64,000 nt of DNA from Pedobacter sp. SYP-B3415 (lineage in GTDB: Bacteria; Bacteroidota; Bacteroidia; Sphingobacteriales; Sphingobacteriaceae), in contig NZ_RXNQ01000032.1 in NCBI RefSeq assembly GCF_004138205.1, positions 1 to 64,000 on the forward strand, written 5' to 3'. The first letter of the stretch is position 1. Every line of letters starts with the position of its first letter. Shown in pieces: positions 61,142-64,000 of the stretch. Below the pieces are notes generated by a model. That model did not search any database. It was not told where the DNA came from and saw nothing but the letters and a program-made list of their open reading frames with translations. The position numbers and the translations under genes are program-made.

Positions 61142-61912
61142 ATGCAAGACAAGATTGAAGAAAGACGCAGCAAGGTGAAGAGTATCCTGATCACGTTGCC
61201 AAAGCCAGAGACTGAAAAATCTCCTTACTTTGACCTCGCAAAAAAGTACAACTTAAAGATTGATTTCCGTTCTTTCATCCATGTCGAAGGTGTTCCTGCC
61301 CGCGATTTCAGAAAAGAGAAGATCAATCTGGCCGACTTTACTGCTGTAATTTTCACAAGCCGTAATGCAGCAGACCACTTCTTCCGGATCTGCGAGGAGA
61401 TGCGTTATGAAGTGCCGGCAGACCTTAAGTATTTCTGCCTGTCTGAGACTATTGCACTTTATCTTCAAAAATATATTCAATACCGTAAGCGGAAGATCTT
61501 TTTCGGTAAACAAACTGCGGCAGATCTGGCCGAGGTTTTGAAGAAACATGCCAACGAGAAATTCCTGTATCCATGTTCTGATGTGGCAACAGAAGATACC
61601 ATGAATTTTCTTGAAAAGAATGGTTATAATTTTACGCCGGCGGTTCTGTTCCGTACGGTTGTGAGTGACCTGTCAGACCTGGCAGATGTGTTTTATGATG
61701 TGATCGCTTTCTTTAGTCCGTCGAGCATCCAATCGCTCTACAAGAACTTTCCTGAGTTCAAACAAAATAAGACGCGTATAGCTGCTTTCGGTACAAATAC
61801 CTCGAAAGCCGTTGAGGAAAAGGGATTGATCGTTGATATCGCGGCCCCTGCACCGGGTGTTCCGTCTATGATTATGGCGATTGAAAACTATGTTAAAATT
61901 TCAAATAAATAA
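61142..61912 (+). CDS. hemD: Uroporphyrinogen-III synthase
   Basis: HemD cyclises hydroxymethylbilane with inversion of ring D to give uroporphyrinogen III, the branch point to heme and siroheme. The family is poorly conserved. The 256-residue protein has the expected two alternating alpha/beta lobes: ILITLPKPETEKSPYFDLAKKYNL, AVIFTSRNAADHFFRI, FLYPCSDVATEDTMNFLEKNGY and VIAFFSPSSIQSLYKNFPEF. The ATG at 61142 is preferred because it is downstream of the candidate promoter and the DUF4271 stop; an ATG at 61088 is also in frame. Confidence 0.85.
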   Translation: MQDKIEERRSKVKSILITLPKPETEKSPYFDLAKKYNLKIDFRSFIHVEGVPARDFRKEKINLADFTAVIFTSRNAADHFFRICEEMRYEVPADLKYFCLSETIALYLQKYIQYRKRKIFFGKQTAADLAEVLKKHANEKFLYPCSDVATEDTMNFLEKNGYNFTPAVLFRTVVSDLSDLADVFYDVIAFFSPSSIQSLYKNFPEFKQNKTRIAAFGTNTSKAVEEKGLIVDIAAPAPGVPSMIMAIENYVKISNK

Positions 61913-61978
61913 GCCGACTTGCCCATCGGATTATTATCTTAGTTGAAAAACAGTTTCAATTCAGACGTATAGCCGATA

Positions 61979-63298
61979 ATGACCAAACATCTACTTTGGG
62001 TCCTTTCATGCTGCTTCTCTCTTACCGCCTGCAACAGCTTTAACAGCAGCAGAACGGCAGAGCTTGCCAGAAAATCTGCGAAAGTAACCTACAGCACCAA
62101 TCCGGGCGAACAAAACATGGTTTTCATTCCATCGGGCTCTTTTATGATGGGCCAGAGTAAGGAAAACGAATTGTTTGACCAGCTTGCCCAGCAAAGAAAG
62201 GTGAGCGTTTCTTCCTTCTATATGGATGAGACGGAGGTGGACAATAAACTTTACAGAAAGTTTGTAAACTGGGTTCGGGATTCTATAGCCATTACCAATT
62301 ACACGACTGATAAGGAATCATGGTACATGAAGCCGCCGCCGGGGAAAAAGGCAGACCCTTCATTTGATCCGAAACGTATCAACTGGGCCAAGGTTGGCGA
62401 CGGGCGACTGATCTGGAATAAGGTAAACCGCAAGAAAAACCCTGACCTTGAACGTATGTTTCTGGCCAGCGACGGCTTGTTCAGCAACAAGGGCGACCTG
62501 GATGTTAGCCAGCTTCGGTATACGTACAGTCTGTTTGATTTCAGACAGGCCTTTGCGGCCCGGAACAGTCCTGTGCGCGGGCGTGAGGAATTTACCTTCC
62601 GCGATACGGTTAATGTTTATCCCGACACCACCGTATGGGTAAAGGACTTCAATTACTCCGCAAATGACCCGCTGATGCGAAATTACTTCTCGCATCCTGC
62701 GTTGGCTAATTACCCGGTTGTGGGTGTAAGCTGGCGCCAGGCGCTGGCATTTACGGTCTGGCGCACCAACTATGTCAATAATTATTATGCGCGCAACAAA
62801 AAGCGGCGTAAATCAGAATTCCGCCTGCCTACAGAAGCTGAATGGGAGTATGCCGCCAGAGGCGGACTCGTTGCCAAAGAGTATCCCTGGGGAAATAACC
62901 TGAAAAACGACTGCGACTGTCTGATGGCTAATTTTAAATCGGGTCCCGGAAATTATGTCAAAGAAAAAGGGATCTATACCTCTCCGGTAAAATCTTTTTA
63001 TCCAAACGGTTTCGGACTGTATAACATGGCCGGTAATGTTGCCGAATGGACCGCAGATCTTTACACAACTTCTGTCCTTGCAAAAACCGGCGATCTTAAT
63101 CCACGTAACCAGCACCTTCCGCAGCGCACCGATCCCAAAGATATGCAGCGTCGTGTAATCAAGGGTGGTTCCTGGAAAGATGGTCCTTACTTTATGCGTA
63201 ATGCTGCCCGCTCGTTCGAATACCAGGATACAGCCCGTTCAAACATTGGGTTCAGAACTGTGGTAAGCATCAGTGATGAGCGTGCTATTCTAAAGTAA
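61979..63298 (+). CDS. gldK: Gliding motility/type IX secretion lipoprotein GldK
   Basis: GldK (PorK) is an outer-membrane-attached lipoprotein that forms the ring of the type IX secretion and gliding machinery with GldN. The 439-residue protein has the lipobox LTAC (Cys18) and a formylglycine-generating-enzyme-like (SUMF1) fold: GSFMMGQSKENE, FYMDETEVDNKLYRKFVNWV, VVGVSWRQALAFTVWR, FRLPTEAEWEYAARGG and NGFGLYNMAGNVAEWTAD. The fold is structural here; no sulfatase is adjacent. It is followed six bases later by gldL, as in other Bacteroidota. Confidence 0.93.
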   Translation: MTKHLLWVLSCCFSLTACNSFNSSRTAELARKSAKVTYSTNPGEQNMVFIPSGSFMMGQSKENELFDQLAQQRKVSVSSFYMDETEVDNKLYRKFVNWVRDSIAITNYTTDKESWYMKPPPGKKADPSFDPKRINWAKVGDGRLIWNKVNRKKNPDLERMFLASDGLFSNKGDLDVSQLRYTYSLFDFRQAFAARNSPVRGREEFTFRDTVNVYPDTTVWVKDFNYSANDPLMRNYFSHPALANYPVVGVSWRQALAFTVWRTNYVNNYYARNKKRRKSEFRLPTEAEWEYAARGGLVAKEYPWGNNLKNDCDCLMANFKSGPGNYVKEKGIYTSPVKSFYPNGFGLYNMAGNVAEWTADLYTTSVLAKTGDLNPRNQHLPQRTDPKDMQRRVIKGGSWKDGPYFMRNAARSFEYQDTARSNIGFRTVVSISDERAILK

Positions 63299-63304
63299 AG
63301 CATC

Positions 63305-63877
63305 ATGAAACAGAAAAGAAAATTCAGGGTCACCATCAATTCCGTAACCTCCTGGGGTGCGTCTGTTGTGATTATTGGTGTCATGGCCAAGCTGTTACGC
63401 TGGCAGGCAGCAGATTCATTGATCATTGCGGGTATGCTGACAGAAGCAGTGCTGTTCTTTATTCTTGGCTTTCAGCGTGAAGATGATGATGATACGGCTG
63501 TTGCAGCACAGCCTGTAGCCATACCGGCCTCAGCGGGTCATCCGGCTACGGGAGCAGCAGTAAATAATTCCGTTCAACCGGCCGCTACCGGCATTTCCGG
63601 CGGCACTTATGGGGGTAATAAGGGCACAGCAGTAACGACAGGATTTTCTGCAGAGACGACTGTAGCCTATGACGCACAGGTTGAGGAGCTGGTCCGGAAG
63701 CTCACCTTTATGAACCGGTCTTTCGAAAAAATGGCGGCTGACTTTCAGGCATTGGAAAACCAGGCGGAGACTGCCCAGCGTGTACAGCATGAAATGGAAA
63801 AAATGGCGAAGAACCTGACGGCAATTAATTCGGTATACCGGAATATGCTTTCAGCGATGAATATGCCGGGAGCCTGA
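63305..63877 (+). CDS. gldL: Gliding motility/type IX secretion motor protein GldL
   Basis: GldL (PorL) with GldM forms the proton-driven inner-membrane motor of gliding and type IX secretion. The 190-residue protein has two membrane helices close to the N-terminus (ASVVIIGVMAKLLRW and SLIIAGMLTEAVLFFILGF), with the conserved Glu of the second helix in the membrane as expected for a proton-path residue. A Pro/Ala/Gly-rich linker and a coiled-coil cytoplasmic tail follow. It begins six bases after gldK and ends eight bases before gldM. Confidence 0.92.
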   Translation: MKQKRKFRVTINSVTSWGASVVIIGVMAKLLRWQAADSLIIAGMLTEAVLFFILGFQREDDDDTAVAAQPVAIPASAGHPATGAAVNNSVQPAATGISGGTYGGNKGTAVTTGFSAETTVAYDAQVEELVRKLTFMNRSFEKMAADFQALENQAETAQRVQHEMEKMAKNLTAINSVYRNMLSAMNMPGA

Positions 63878-63885
63878 TCTACGCC

Positions 63886-64000
63886 ATGTCGAAATCAAAA
63901 ATGACTCCCCGGCAGCGGCTCGTGAACCTGATGTATCTGGTTTTGCTGGCTATGCTTGCCCTGAGCATTCCTGATTCGGTGCTTAATGCGTTCCGCAACC
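63886..64000 (+). CDS. gldM: GldM, N-terminal fragment
   Basis: The window ends 38 codons into gldM. The visible part, MTPRQRLVNLMYLVLLAMLALSIPDSVLNAFRN, is the characteristic GldM/PorM N-terminus: the cytoplasmic QRxxNLMYLV motif and the single membrane helix that packs in the GldL ring. The rest, a long periplasmic shaft, lies outside. Confidence 0.9.
   Translation, partial: MSKSKMTPRQRLVNLMYLVLLAMLALSIPDSVLNAFRN

Noticed and set aside
61979-63298. Formylglycine-generating enzyme for a sulfatase
   Set aside because: The SUMF1-like fold is present, but the lipobox, the downstream gldL and gldM and the upstream DUF4271-hemD order identify GldK; no sulfatase gene is in the window.

Overview
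The window looks like chromosome of a Bacteroidota bacterium, most likely a soil or freshwater member of the Sphingobacteriaceae (Pedobacter or Mucilaginibacter type). Supporting signs are a SusC/SusD pair, the gliding/type IX secretion genes gldK-gldL-gldM behind a DUF4271 gene and hemD, many lipoprotein signals, -7 boxes of the TAnnTTTG type, and weak Shine-Dalgarno sequences. The genus assignment is inference. I found no rRNA, tRNA or CRISPR array.

Layout. 1-461 is the right end of an IS3-family element cut by the window edge. 0.7-11.7 kb is housekeeping: an OmpA-like protein, dxs, scpA, glyA, a large hybrid histidine kinase, a ComF-type phosphoribosyltransferase, rlmN, a DinB-like protein and a WYL regulator. 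11.9-20.3 kb (minus strand) is a small polysaccharide-utilisation locus: META-domain lipoprotein, a membrane sensor with a zinc-ribbon output, SusC, SusD and a GH30 lipoprotein glycosidase. 20.5-34.6 kb is mixed: a UbiA-like membrane protein coupled to a methyltransferase, a phosphoesterase, a VWA/AAA+ pair, a Fic protein whose promoter carries a striking repeat array, a PfkB sugar kinase, two cupin/JmjC-like paralogues flanking a DUF3050 protein, a fasciclin protein, an SDR and HemW.

34.9-59.4 kb is one long co-directional exopolysaccharide cluster: Wza-like exporter, Wzz/BY-kinase, CDP-6-deoxyhexose genes, two FdtA-type isomerase homologues, a deletion-fused remnant of an acetyltransferase and an aminotransferase, a Wzx flippase, a Wzy polymerase, UDP-galactopyranose mutase with probable galactofuranosyltransferases, other glycosyltransferases, a phosphoglycosyl transferase and a Wzi/RemB-like outer-membrane protein. 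Most genes overlap or abut, so they are probably translationally coupled. An orphan NarL-type response regulator follows. 60.1-64.0 kb is DUF4271, hemD, gldK, gldL and the start of gldM.

The least ordinary items are: the 7TMR-DISM-like sensor ending in an IS1595-transposase-like zinc ribbon beside the SusCD locus, with two identical GGTACC-centred sites upstream of susC; the five-unit 34-bp-period array whose first unit contains the fic start codon; the fused fdtC/fdtB-like remnant; and the cupin - DUF3050 - cupin trio with an internal terminator. All coordinates were read by eye, and family names come from motif recognition, not a database search.
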